This document shows positions 20,050 through 27,470 of a DNA stretch of 64,000 bases, in pieces. Source of the stretch: Leptospirales bacterium (GTDB lineage Bacteria > Spirochaetota > Leptospiria > Leptospirales > Leptonemataceae); NCBI GenBank assembly GCA_016788865.1, contig JAEUSB010000033.1:40922-104921 (forward strand), in the 5' to 3' direction. How positions within the stretch are numbered: the first letter of the stretch is position 1; each line of letters begins with the position of its first letter. Under the pieces are notes generated by a model that made no database searches, was not told where the DNA came from, and was given only the letters and a program-made list of their open reading frames with translations. The position numbers were made by a program, and so were the translations under genes.

Positions 20050-20057
20050 ATGCCTAA
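20042..20057. promoter_or_regulatory. Perfect 16-bp palindrome over the arsR-like start: likely auto-operator
   Basis: TTAGGCATATGCCTAA is its own reverse complement. On the minus strand its centre supplies the ATG of the ArsR-like gene. Winged-helix ArsR regulators bind 12-2-12 or shorter palindromes of this kind; binding here would block translation initiation sequences and probably the promoter. Confidence 0.6.
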
Positions 20058-20126
20058 GTATTCAGCACACCCCATCCGGTCAATCAAAAGCGGAAATTTT
20101 TTAGTAGACCGGAATGATCGATGTAT

Positions 20127-20147
20127 ATACTATAGGGGGTATACTAT
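20127..20147. promoter_or_regulatory. CsoR/CstR-type operator in front of the DUF2892-TolC-RND operon
   Basis: The sequence is ATACTATA, then GGGGG, then TATACTAT, an interrupted dyad with a central G-tract as in known CsoR/CstR operators. The same layout occurs at 25164-25184 in front of the CsoR-family gene that ends this locus. It lies 16 bases before the DUF2892 start and includes TATACT, a possible -10 element. Confidence 0.65.
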
Positions 20148-20163
20148 ATGACTCGAGGAATCT

Positions 20164-20394
20164 ATGTATCGCCTTCAAACTGACTTCTGGTATCTTGAAC
20201 GGGCAATCTGGCTTGTTGCAGGCCTGTTTACCCTGGCATCCGTGGGGCTCGGCTATTTCGTCAGTCCGTACTGGTTGATTCTGACCGGGCTTGTCGGCAC
20301 AAACCTGTTGATTCTGGCCCTCACGGGATTCTGCCCAATGACAGCCCTGCTCCGATTGTTGGGCCTCAGATCTGCATTCGAGAAACGACCATGA
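20164..20394 (+). CDS. DUF2892 (YgaP-like) small membrane protein
   Basis: A 76-aa protein with two transmembrane helices (AIWLVAGLFTLASVGLGYFV and WLILTGLVGTNLLILALTGF) followed by the family signature GFCPMTALLRLLGLR. DUF2892 forms the membrane part of the rhodanese YgaP and often sits in sulfur- or metal-responsive operons. GAGGA precedes the ATG by about five bases. It is the first gene of an operon with overlapping tolC-like and RND genes, downstream of the CsoR/CstR-type operator. Confidence 0.85.
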   Translation: MYRLQTDFWYLERAIWLVAGLFTLASVGLGYFVSPYWLILTGLVGTNLLILALTGFCPMTALLRLLGLRSAFEKRP

Positions 20395-21725
20395 ACAGAG
20401 TTATCCTGCTCTTATCCCTGGCTTTCACCCAGGCGACTCGGATTCATGCACAACCGGTGGCCGAGTCGACCTTTCGAGAGATTGTAGCCCGGGTACAGAG
20501 TCAGGGGCAGTCCCGAGCAGCGGGCCTTGAGCTGCAAGCGCAGACGATTGCCCGGGAAAGATCTGAGCGACACATTTACCCGCGCGTCTATTTGGACGCA
20601 CGTGCCCTTCAAACAAACGATGCGACGAATGCATTTATGGCCAACCTGGCCCAGCGATCCGCAACCATAGTCGACTTTCTACCCGACAGACTCAATCGCC
20701 CGGGAAGCACAAACCTACAGAAGGCGGCCCTGGGAGTTGACCTTCCCCTGTATGAAGGCGGCGGCAAGTCAGCCATGGCGAAGGTTCAAAAAAACATAGA
20801 GGAGATTCGCAGAGAGGACGTAGCCCTGACTCTGCGGGAAGAATTTGTAACCGTCCTGGGGTTGTACGCAAGCTTGCTCACCACGCAGGACTTGAATCCA
20901 CGACTATTAGCCCTTGAGGCCCAGGCAGATCAGCTGCTGGCACGTTACCAACTCGGCTCCGCTGCCAATCCGGTAGGCTATTCCGGACTGCTGGGTCTGC
21001 GAGCGCTCAAGAACCGACTGCAATCGCTTCGCCAGACGTTTCAAGCCCAGCACAAAACGGCCCATTACACCCTCCGCGTTCTGTCCGGCCTGCCTGAATC
21101 CTGGAAATACGCAAACGTTTCGCTCGAGAGCCTTTTGCGAGAAGCCTCTCCGGGCTCAATTTCCGCCTCACACAAACTCCGTTCTTTGCAGGCTGCCGGT
21201 AAAACCAAAGAAAGTATGATCGACGTTGAAACAGCTAGATTCTTGCCACGAGCGGGTCTCTTCGCCGAGACAGTTGGATCTGCGGGCAAAAGAAGGTCTG
21301 CAAGTGCGTATAACGTTGGTTTTTATCTGACAATGAACCTGTTTGCACCGGAAGACTTTGGTGCGCGTTCCCAGGCCAAACTTGAAAGCGAGGCCATCAA
21401 CGGGCGAATTGCTGACCTTCAACGGCGCGAAGAGGCGGAGTATCGCGCACTCCAATCTCACATCGAGGTCACGAAAAGAAATCTCGCCTTGCTGGACGAA
21501 AGCGAAAGACTTCTCGACGAGCAAATCCGCACCGCACGTGAACTTTTCCGAACTGGATCCATTCAATTGGGTCAATTCGTTGAAATACTGTCGCGCCGGG
21601 CAGATCAGGTGGAGCAGCGAGCCACACTCTCGGCTGAACTGACCAGAGCACACGGATCGCTTTATCTGCTCTCAAGCGACGAATCCCCCGCAAGAAACGG
21701 AGAAAACGATGTTAAAACCAGGTAA
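20391..21725 (+). CDS. TolC-family outer-membrane efflux protein
   Basis: A 444-aa protein with signal peptide (ILLLSLAFTQATRIHA) and two long heptad-rich helical halves typical of TolC/OEP channels. The first half contains LGVDLPLYEGGGKSAMAKVQ, the usual (L)PLYxGG(K) strand-helix junction; the second contains RTARELFRTGSIQLGQFVEILSRR. It would form the trimeric outer-membrane exit duct for the RND pump. It is coupled to DUF2892 by ATGA and overlaps the RND gene by 17 bases. Notably, no HlyD/MFP adaptor gene lies between them. Confidence 0.92.
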   Translation: MNRVILLLSLAFTQATRIHAQPVAESTFREIVARVQSQGQSRAAGLELQAQTIARERSERHIYPRVYLDARALQTNDATNAFMANLAQRSATIVDFLPDRLNRPGSTNLQKAALGVDLPLYEGGGKSAMAKVQKNIEEIRREDVALTLREEFVTVLGLYASLLTTQDLNPRLLALEAQADQLLARYQLGSAANPVGYSGLLGLRALKNRLQSLRQTFQAQHKTAHYTLRVLSGLPESWKYANVSLESLLREASPGSISASHKLRSLQAAGKTKESMIDVETARFLPRAGLFAETVGSAGKRRSASAYNVGFYLTMNLFAPEDFGARSQAKLESEAINGRIADLQRREEAEYRALQSHIEVTKRNLALLDESERLLDEQIRTARELFRTGSIQLGQFVEILSRRADQVEQRATLSAELTRAHGSLYLLSSDESPARNGENDVKTR

Positions 21726-24700
21726 TCAAGAACAAAAGCCCGGCTTCGCTGGAACGCTGGCAAAAACCTTCATAAACTCACATCTGACTCCGGTCATTAT
21801 TGTATCCGCCATTCTGTTCGGGCTAATCGCAGTTGCTTTGACCCCAAAAGAGGAAGAACCACAAATATCGGTTCCAATGATCGACATAGAGATTGGAGCG
21901 CCGGGCTTTGGCGCCTCGGAAGTTGAGCGGAAAGTGACCGAGGTCGTCGAACGATCGCTGTGGGGCCTGCAGGGAGTGGAATACATCTACTCAGCCAGCC
22001 GCCCAAATTCGAGCCTGATCGCCGTTCGTTTTAAGGTCAATGAACCAATGGAGCCGTCGCTGCTCAAAGTGCATCACAAGCTGATGCTTGTAAAACAAGA
22101 TCTACCCCGCAACACAGCTGAGCCACGAATCAACGCATTCTCCATCGATGATGTTCCCTTTCTTGTTCTTACATTCAGTTCGGACTCCCGTGATGACTAT
22201 TCGCTTCGGACGCTCGCAGCACCGCTTGCCCGGCAAATTGCTTCGACCCCCGATCTATCACGCGTCGAAATGCTCGGAGGCCGGAAGCATGCGATTCGTG
22301 TAACAATTGACCCTGCCCGAGCGACTGCAATGGGGATTAACGTTTCCGATGTCAACGCCGCATTGCTGGCAAACGACGTGGTATGGCCCGTAGGGAAGAA
22401 CTGGAGTAAGGATAAGGTCCTCGACGTTGAAATGGGCGGTCGACAGACAAATGCAGGCGATGTCCTGGAAACCGCAATTGGCCAACGCGATGGCAGGGTC
22501 GTAAGAATCCGGGATGTTGCCTCCGTCTCAACAGGACCAGAGGAGCGCACGCGGGTTTCAGTTTTGCTCGATCGGACTCTTCCAGGCGATAGATCCGCCG
22601 TTTCCATTGCATTTGCCAAGCGCAAAGGAACCAATGCTGTCCATCTCAGCGAAGCACTACTGGAACGCGCCAGGGAGTTTTCGCAACAGTTGCCGCCTGA
22701 CGTTAAGATGTCGGTCATCCGCAACTACGGCGATACTGCCCGTGTAAAGTCAAACGAGCTAATCAAGCATTTGCTCCTTGCGACGCTGTCCGTCGCCGTG
22801 TTGATCGCTGTTGTGATGGGACTCAGAGCATCGCTCGTTGTCGCGATTGCAATACCGGTCACTCTCGCATTGACACTGGCAGTCTATTACTTCCTGGACT
22901 ACAGTCTGAATCGCGTCACTCTCTTTGCGCTGATCTTTTCAATTGGTATCCTGGTAGATGACGCAATCGTTGTCGTGGAAAACGTAGAGAGACACTTGCA
23001 TACGCGAACGAATCTGGGACTTGTAGAAACAACAATACGGGCTGTCTCAGAAGTAGGCAATCCGACAATCCTTGCAACGTTCACTGTAATTGCTGCCATC
23101 CTGCCAATGGCATTCGTAAGCGGCTTGATGGGCCCTTACATGAAACCAATTCCGGTTGGCGCAAGCCTGGCAATGATCCTTTCGCTCCTGATCGCGTTTG
23201 TAGTTACTCCCTGGGCGTCTGTTCGCTTGCTTTCGAGGCTACAGGGAAACCATGCTCCCGGAAGCGAAGCCAGAGAAAGCAGGTTGGACCGAATGTACAG
23301 ACGCGTTACAGAAGGACTTCTAGCCAGCAAGAAACGTTCGCTCCTTTTTGCAAGCGCCACGCTCGGGTTGCTCCTGATTTCAATGAGTTTTGTTTATTTC
23401 AAGGCTGTGAAAGTGAAGATGCTTCCCTTTGACAACAAAAACGAGTTTCAAATCACACTCGACTTTCCTCCGTCCACACCTCTCGAGATAAGCCGCGCCA
23501 AATCGCTGGAGTTAGCACATTCATTAATGGAATATCCCGACATCAAAAGTGTCCAGGTTTTCGCCGGCGTCAGCGCTCCGTTTTCATTTTCGGGAATGGT
23601 GAAACATACCTTTCTGCGCCAGGCTGATTACATGAGCGATCTTCATGTCGTCCTAAAAGACAAGGAAGATCGAAGCCGAACGAGTCATGAGATTATAGAG
23701 TCCACGCGGTCCGTGATTCAAACGTTCGCAAACAAGAATAACGTTGTATCAAAGATCCTGGAAATTCCGCCCGGGCCTCCGGTACTTGCAACAATGGTGG
23801 CGGAAGTATATGGGGCTGATCCAGCACAACGCCGCGCCGCCGCGGAACAGGTTCGCGAGGTCTTTCGCACCGAACCGTCAGTAGTTGACCTGGACTATTC
23901 CTGGAGGGAGTCTCGCCCGCGGATTTTCTACGAGTTTGATCCCGTTCGGGGGGGACTTCTAGGAATCAGACCAGGGCAGATGGCTCTTGCGGGACAAACC
24001 CTTTTCCGGGATCAGCCCGCGCTTGCAACCAGCGACGTGAGCCAGCCGGAACCCGTCACAATCGATGTCGCCGTCACAGACCGCATTCGGTCCGGGCCCA
24101 GACCATTTGCCGGTGTAACACTTTCTTCGAATGAATCCGGGACGGCAACGCTTGAACAGGTTCTAAAACCGGCGCGAATCCTGGAATCAGAAGCCCTCTA
24201 TCGGAAGAATCTCAGGTCGGTTGAATATGTAATGAGCGAGCTTTCCGGATCCGAGGAGTCGCCCGTCTATGCGATTCTAAAGCTTGCACCCAAAATCAAG
24301 ATTCCAGTCTTCACAGCTGAAATTCCTTTCAGCCAGAGCACGCCAGTTATGAAATGGGATGGAGAATGGCATATAACGTTTGAAGTGTTCAGGGATCTCG
24401 GCGGAGCCTTTGCAGTTGTCCTGGTCCTGATCTATGTTCTGGTGCTCGGTTGGTTTCGACACTACACCCTGCCCATAGTCATCATGGCACCAATCCCGAT
24501 CAGCCTGATTGGCATTCTCCCGGGACATGCACTCATGGGCGCCTACTTCACGGCCACGTCTATGATTGGATTTATTGCCGGGGCCGGGATCATAGTGCGT
24601 AACTCAATTATACTTGTGGACTTTATTGAGCAACAGTTGGCCGCCGGAGTTCCGCTACAGGAGGCGGTAGTTACGGCGGGAATTCTGCGCTTCCGGCCCA

Positions 24701-24876
24701 TGCTACTTACTGCCGCGGCTGTCGTAGTAGGAAGTTCCGTCATGCTGTTTGATCCAATCTTTCAGGGATTGGCTATCAGCATGATGTTTGGAGAAATTGC
24801 GGCCACGTTGATTAGCCGCTTTGCTGTTCCCTTGCTCTATTACTGGTTTATTGGGCTGCGAGCGCAGGGGGAGTAG
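21709..24876 (+). CDS. RND efflux permease (AcrB/CusA-like)
   Basis: A 1055-aa inner-membrane proton antiporter with 12 helices and two large periplasmic loops. The proton-relay aspartates are in the fourth helix (IGILVDDAIVVVENVERH), and the A-motif loop GNPTILATFTVIAAILPMAFVSGLMG follows. The second half repeats the fold (GFIAGAGIIVRNSIILVDFIEQQL, then LRFRPMLLTAAAVVVG). There is no CusA-type Met cluster visible, so a metal substrate is not supported. CGGAG precedes the ATG. It is the last gene of the operon and converges with the CsoR-family gene 13 bases away. Confidence 0.95.
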   Translation: MLKPGNQEQKPGFAGTLAKTFINSHLTPVIIVSAILFGLIAVALTPKEEEPQISVPMIDIEIGAPGFGASEVERKVTEVVERSLWGLQGVEYIYSASRPNSSLIAVRFKVNEPMEPSLLKVHHKLMLVKQDLPRNTAEPRINAFSIDDVPFLVLTFSSDSRDDYSLRTLAAPLARQIASTPDLSRVEMLGGRKHAIRVTIDPARATAMGINVSDVNAALLANDVVWPVGKNWSKDKVLDVEMGGRQTNAGDVLETAIGQRDGRVVRIRDVASVSTGPEERTRVSVLLDRTLPGDRSAVSIAFAKRKGTNAVHLSEALLERAREFSQQLPPDVKMSVIRNYGDTARVKSNELIKHLLLATLSVAVLIAVVMGLRASLVVAIAIPVTLALTLAVYYFLDYSLNRVTLFALIFSIGILVDDAIVVVENVERHLHTRTNLGLVETTIRAVSEVGNPTILATFTVIAAILPMAFVSGLMGPYMKPIPVGASLAMILSLLIAFVVTPWASVRLLSRLQGNHAPGSEARESRLDRMYRRVTEGLLASKKRSLLFASATLGLLLISMSFVYFKAVKVKMLPFDNKNEFQITLDFPPSTPLEISRAKSLELAHSLMEYPDIKSVQVFAGVSAPFSFSGMVKHTFLRQADYMSDLHVVLKDKEDRSRTSHEIIESTRSVIQTFANKNNVVSKILEIPPGPPVLATMVAEVYGADPAQRRAAAEQVREVFRTEPSVVDLDYSWRESRPRIFYEFDPVRGGLLGIRPGQMALAGQTLFRDQPALATSDVSQPEPVTIDVAVTDRIRSGPRPFAGVTLSSNESGTATLEQVLKPARILESEALYRKNLRSVEYVMSELSGSEESPVYAILKLAPKIKIPVFTAEIPFSQSTPVMKWDGEWHITFEVFRDLGGAFAVVLVLIYVLVLGWFRHYTLPIVIMAPIPISLIGILPGHALMGAYFTATSMIGFIAGAGIIVRNSIILVDFIEQQLAAGVPLQEAVVTAGILRFRPMLLTAAAVVVGSSVMLFDPIFQGLAISMMFGEIAATLISRFAVPLLYYWFIGLRAQGE

Positions 24877-24889
24877 AATAACCTGGTGT

Positions 24890-25165
24890 TTAGAGCGTGA
24901 ACGCAGCCGAGATAGCGGAACGCAGGCCCTTTTCCATTTTGCGATCCGGTGGCGTTTCCGAATCTGCCATGCAGACTTCGAAGTAGTGGAGCACGTAGGC
25001 CTGCGCAAACTCAGTGATAGCGCGATGCGCTGCTTTGAGCTGCTGCATTGTTTGTTTGCAATCCGGCGATTCCCCGGCCGCCAGTTTCTTTTTCACGCTC
25101 TCCAGTTGGCCCTGAGCTCTGCTGAGACGGTGGATAAGCGCTTGCACTTCCTCTTCTGGTTTCAT
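24890..25165 (-). CDS. CsoR/CstR-family repressor lacking the metal-ligand His
   Basis: A 91-aa all-helical DUF156 repressor beginning MKPEEEVQALIHRLSRAQGQ. Cys36 and Cys65 keep the family's C-X28-C spacing, but position 61, a His ligand in copper-sensing CsoR, is Tyr here (LHYFEVC; the only nearby His is residue 60). Loss of that His while both Cys remain is the pattern of persulfide sensors of the CstR type. The frame continues upstream to a TTG at 25201, but the ATG at 25165 matches the family start. The operator 25164-25184 overlaps that ATG, so autoregulation is likely; no clear Shine-Dalgarno is present. Confidence 0.88.
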   Translation of the reverse strand: MKPEEEVQALIHRLSRAQGQLESVKKKLAAGESPDCKQTMQQLKAAHRAITEFAQAYVLHYFEVCMADSETPPDRKMEKGLRSAISAAFTL

Positions 25166-25184
25166 ACTATATATGGTATAGTAT
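25164..25184. promoter_or_regulatory. Perfect inverted repeat at the CsoR/CstR-family gene start: operator
   Basis: ATACTATA and TATAGTAT are exact reverse complements separated by TATGG. The layout equals the element at 20127-20147 in front of the efflux operon (same left arm, same 5-base spacer, right arm differing at one base). TTGACG about 12 bases further upstream on the minus strand is a plausible -35, so a bound repressor would cover the -10 region. Confidence 0.7.
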
Positions 25185-25217
25185 TTGACTGGACGCGTCA
25201 ATCAAAAACGCCATTCT

Positions 25218-27389
25218 TCAGTCCAGGAACAATCGACGAAACAACGGCTGTTGCGTAAGTTCAGAGATGGGCCGTTCGTTGCGGTGGGCCCAACACGGAT
25301 ATTCATCTGTTGTTCCAGGCAAGTTAGGTTGACGCATCTCTCCAAAAAGGTCATAGAGTGACACAAGCCGGATGCCCGACCCGGAGCGTAGCAATCGTTC
25401 ATACAGACGCGCGCAGAATTCGCCGGGCACGGCCTCATCTTCCGCGGCAAAGCCCGCAAGATCGCGCGCCATTCGGATTTCCAGTTCACGTTCCGCGCGC
25501 ATTTCTGTAGCGGCATGCTCAGAGACGATCTTTAGCTCCTCTCGTATGCGAATATCTTCACCTGCCAGCCATCCATAGAACGTGGGCAGATCGTGTGTAT
25601 TGATTGTGGCTATCGAACGTTCCGGATATTCCTCAGGGTTGTGAAACCTTTCTGATTCCCGCTCAAAGAAGACAATCTTCCAGGAAAACAATTCCGCACG
25701 TTTTAGCGCTGCACGAAAGTAGTCCGGAACCGTTCCCAGATCCTCACCAATGACCATGCACTTGTTCCGCTGGCTGACGAGCGCCAGCAGCCTGAGCAAA
25801 TCCTCGAACGGATAGCCCACATACGCCCCCTCCTTCCCCTGAGGCGTCGGGACTACCCAGTAGAGCCTGCAAAGCGACATGACATGGTCAATGCGAACCA
25901 CACCGCCTTCCGGCAGGTTCTTTTCGAGGATATCCATAAACGCCGCATAACGTTCCTCTGAGATGCGTTGCGGATTGAGGGGAACAAGACCCCAGTCCTG
26001 ACCTTGCGGTCCAAGCGGATCGGGGGGAGCACCAATAGACGCGCCTCTACAGTATGCCCCTGGTCTGCTCCAGACCTCGGCCCCGCCGGGATGCGAACCC
26101 ACTGCCAGATCTGCGTACAGCGAGATCCCCATTTCTCCACAAAGCCAGCTTATGCCACTGAACTGTTTATCAAAGAGATATTGCAAATACGAATAGAAGA
26201 GGATTCGTTTTTGGTTTACCAGCGCAAAGTCCGCCACAGCGGAGGAATTCACATCCTGAAACTCAGCGGGCCATCCATGGAAACCAGTGTGCCTTTGTTC
26301 ACCTTCCGGATTGCGAAAACGCTCTTCCAGGGTATCAAAGATCGCCTGACGTCTCAGCATTTCCCCCTGGTCTTCCAGATACTTAGCAAACTGAATGCCC
26401 TTGTCGCGAAACGTAATCCTCTCCGCAGTCGGGTTTTCATAGCTATCAGTATACTTATAGAGGAAATCGTTGAATAAGATTTCAAAAAATCGGAACTTCC
26501 AGATGAAGACGCTGCGATAATCGATTCGATCTTCGCTGCGGCAGCGTTTTAGAAAGTCCAGGAACTCACGGGTGAGCACTTGATCTCTGGCTTCTTCACA
26601 TTCTTGAAACTCACCCAGCGCTGGAATATCGATGAAGATTGGATTCTTGAACAGCCGGCTCGACGGCGAATAGGGACTGCGGGATTCAGGTAGCAGAAAG
26701 AAGGGGGTGTGTAGCGGCGAGAGTCCTATCAAGCGGACCCGGGAATCGGCGACCGAGCGAGCCAAATCCAGTAGATCTCCCAGATCTCCAATTCCCCAGT
26801 TCTTCTGTGACTTCAACGCATATAGTTGAAGCCAGATACCGTTCCAGGGTTGATCGCGATTCAATTCGTGATGGATATAGCAGTCTTCGGGGCAAATGAA
26901 CAGCGCCGAACGTGCCAGCTCTGCGCCGTTTCGGGTGAGTATCAGAGTGTGCCCCCCAGGAGGAAGCTGATCGGCCAGAAACGCTTCGACCCGACGATAG
27001 AAACGGCCGCTTGCTATAGAAGAAAACTGTTCCACCTCGGTAGTCGCCGGACGCAGTCCAATTCGCAATCCCCCTTCCAGCTCCAGGGAAAACTCAATCT
27101 CATGAACGGGAATCTCTCCCGGCAAACGCATATAGAACGTAAGCGCGCCAACAGGTAGCACAATCGAGGGCTCAAGAATTGTATTCCAGATCCGTTCTGA
27201 TTCTCTCAAGAAGACGTACTCGGGATCTCCTCCCCAGCGCATCAGGTTGAGCACACTGGCTTTTGCCTCGGCCGAGGGCCGGTGCGGTACACCGTCTATA
27301 TCAAAGTATTCGGGTGCAATTCCACCCAGGTCGGACAATTTGTCCAGGTAGGACTTTTCTGGCGGGCGTTCATTTGTTATATCAGTCAT
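25218..27389 (-). CDS. malQ: 4-alpha-glucanotransferase (amylomaltase) MalQ
   Basis: A GH77 disproportionating enzyme that transfers glucan chains between maltodextrins and releases glucose. The 723-aa protein has an N-terminal beta region and then the barrel: LQLYALKSQKNWGIGDLGDL, DFALVNQKRILFYSYLQYLF, the nucleophile Asp in GGVVRIDHVMSL, the acid/base Glu in VIGEDLGTVPDYF, and the stabiliser region INTHDLPTFYGW. Length and the N-terminal extension match the E. coli-type MalQ. ATG at 27389 is chosen over a TTG six bases upstream. It is downstream of glgX on the same strand with an 81-base gap. Confidence 0.94.
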   Translation of the reverse strand: MTDITNERPPEKSYLDKLSDLGGIAPEYFDIDGVPHRPSAEAKASVLNLMRWGGDPEYVFLRESERIWNTILEPSIVLPVGALTFYMRLPGEIPVHEIEFSLELEGGLRIGLRPATTEVEQFSSIASGRFYRRVEAFLADQLPPGGHTLILTRNGAELARSALFICPEDCYIHHELNRDQPWNGIWLQLYALKSQKNWGIGDLGDLLDLARSVADSRVRLIGLSPLHTPFFLLPESRSPYSPSSRLFKNPIFIDIPALGEFQECEEARDQVLTREFLDFLKRCRSEDRIDYRSVFIWKFRFFEILFNDFLYKYTDSYENPTAERITFRDKGIQFAKYLEDQGEMLRRQAIFDTLEERFRNPEGEQRHTGFHGWPAEFQDVNSSAVADFALVNQKRILFYSYLQYLFDKQFSGISWLCGEMGISLYADLAVGSHPGGAEVWSRPGAYCRGASIGAPPDPLGPQGQDWGLVPLNPQRISEERYAAFMDILEKNLPEGGVVRIDHVMSLCRLYWVVPTPQGKEGAYVGYPFEDLLRLLALVSQRNKCMVIGEDLGTVPDYFRAALKRAELFSWKIVFFERESERFHNPEEYPERSIATINTHDLPTFYGWLAGEDIRIREELKIVSEHAATEMRAERELEIRMARDLAGFAAEDEAVPGEFCARLYERLLRSGSGIRLVSLYDLFGEMRQPNLPGTTDEYPCWAHRNERPISELTQQPLFRRLFLD

Positions 27390-27470
27390 ACGCAATACCG
27401 TGAGGAATTACCCCTGAGACGCTGAGCACACAGAGAAATCAAAGAATTATCGCAGCGGCTAAGAAGCAGA

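Noticed and set aside
22197..22724. Long minus-strand open frame of 175 codons opposite the RND gene
   Set aside because: It is fully inside a well-conserved RND coding region and its translation is Arg/Ser/Thr-rich low-complexity, as expected for an antisense shadow.
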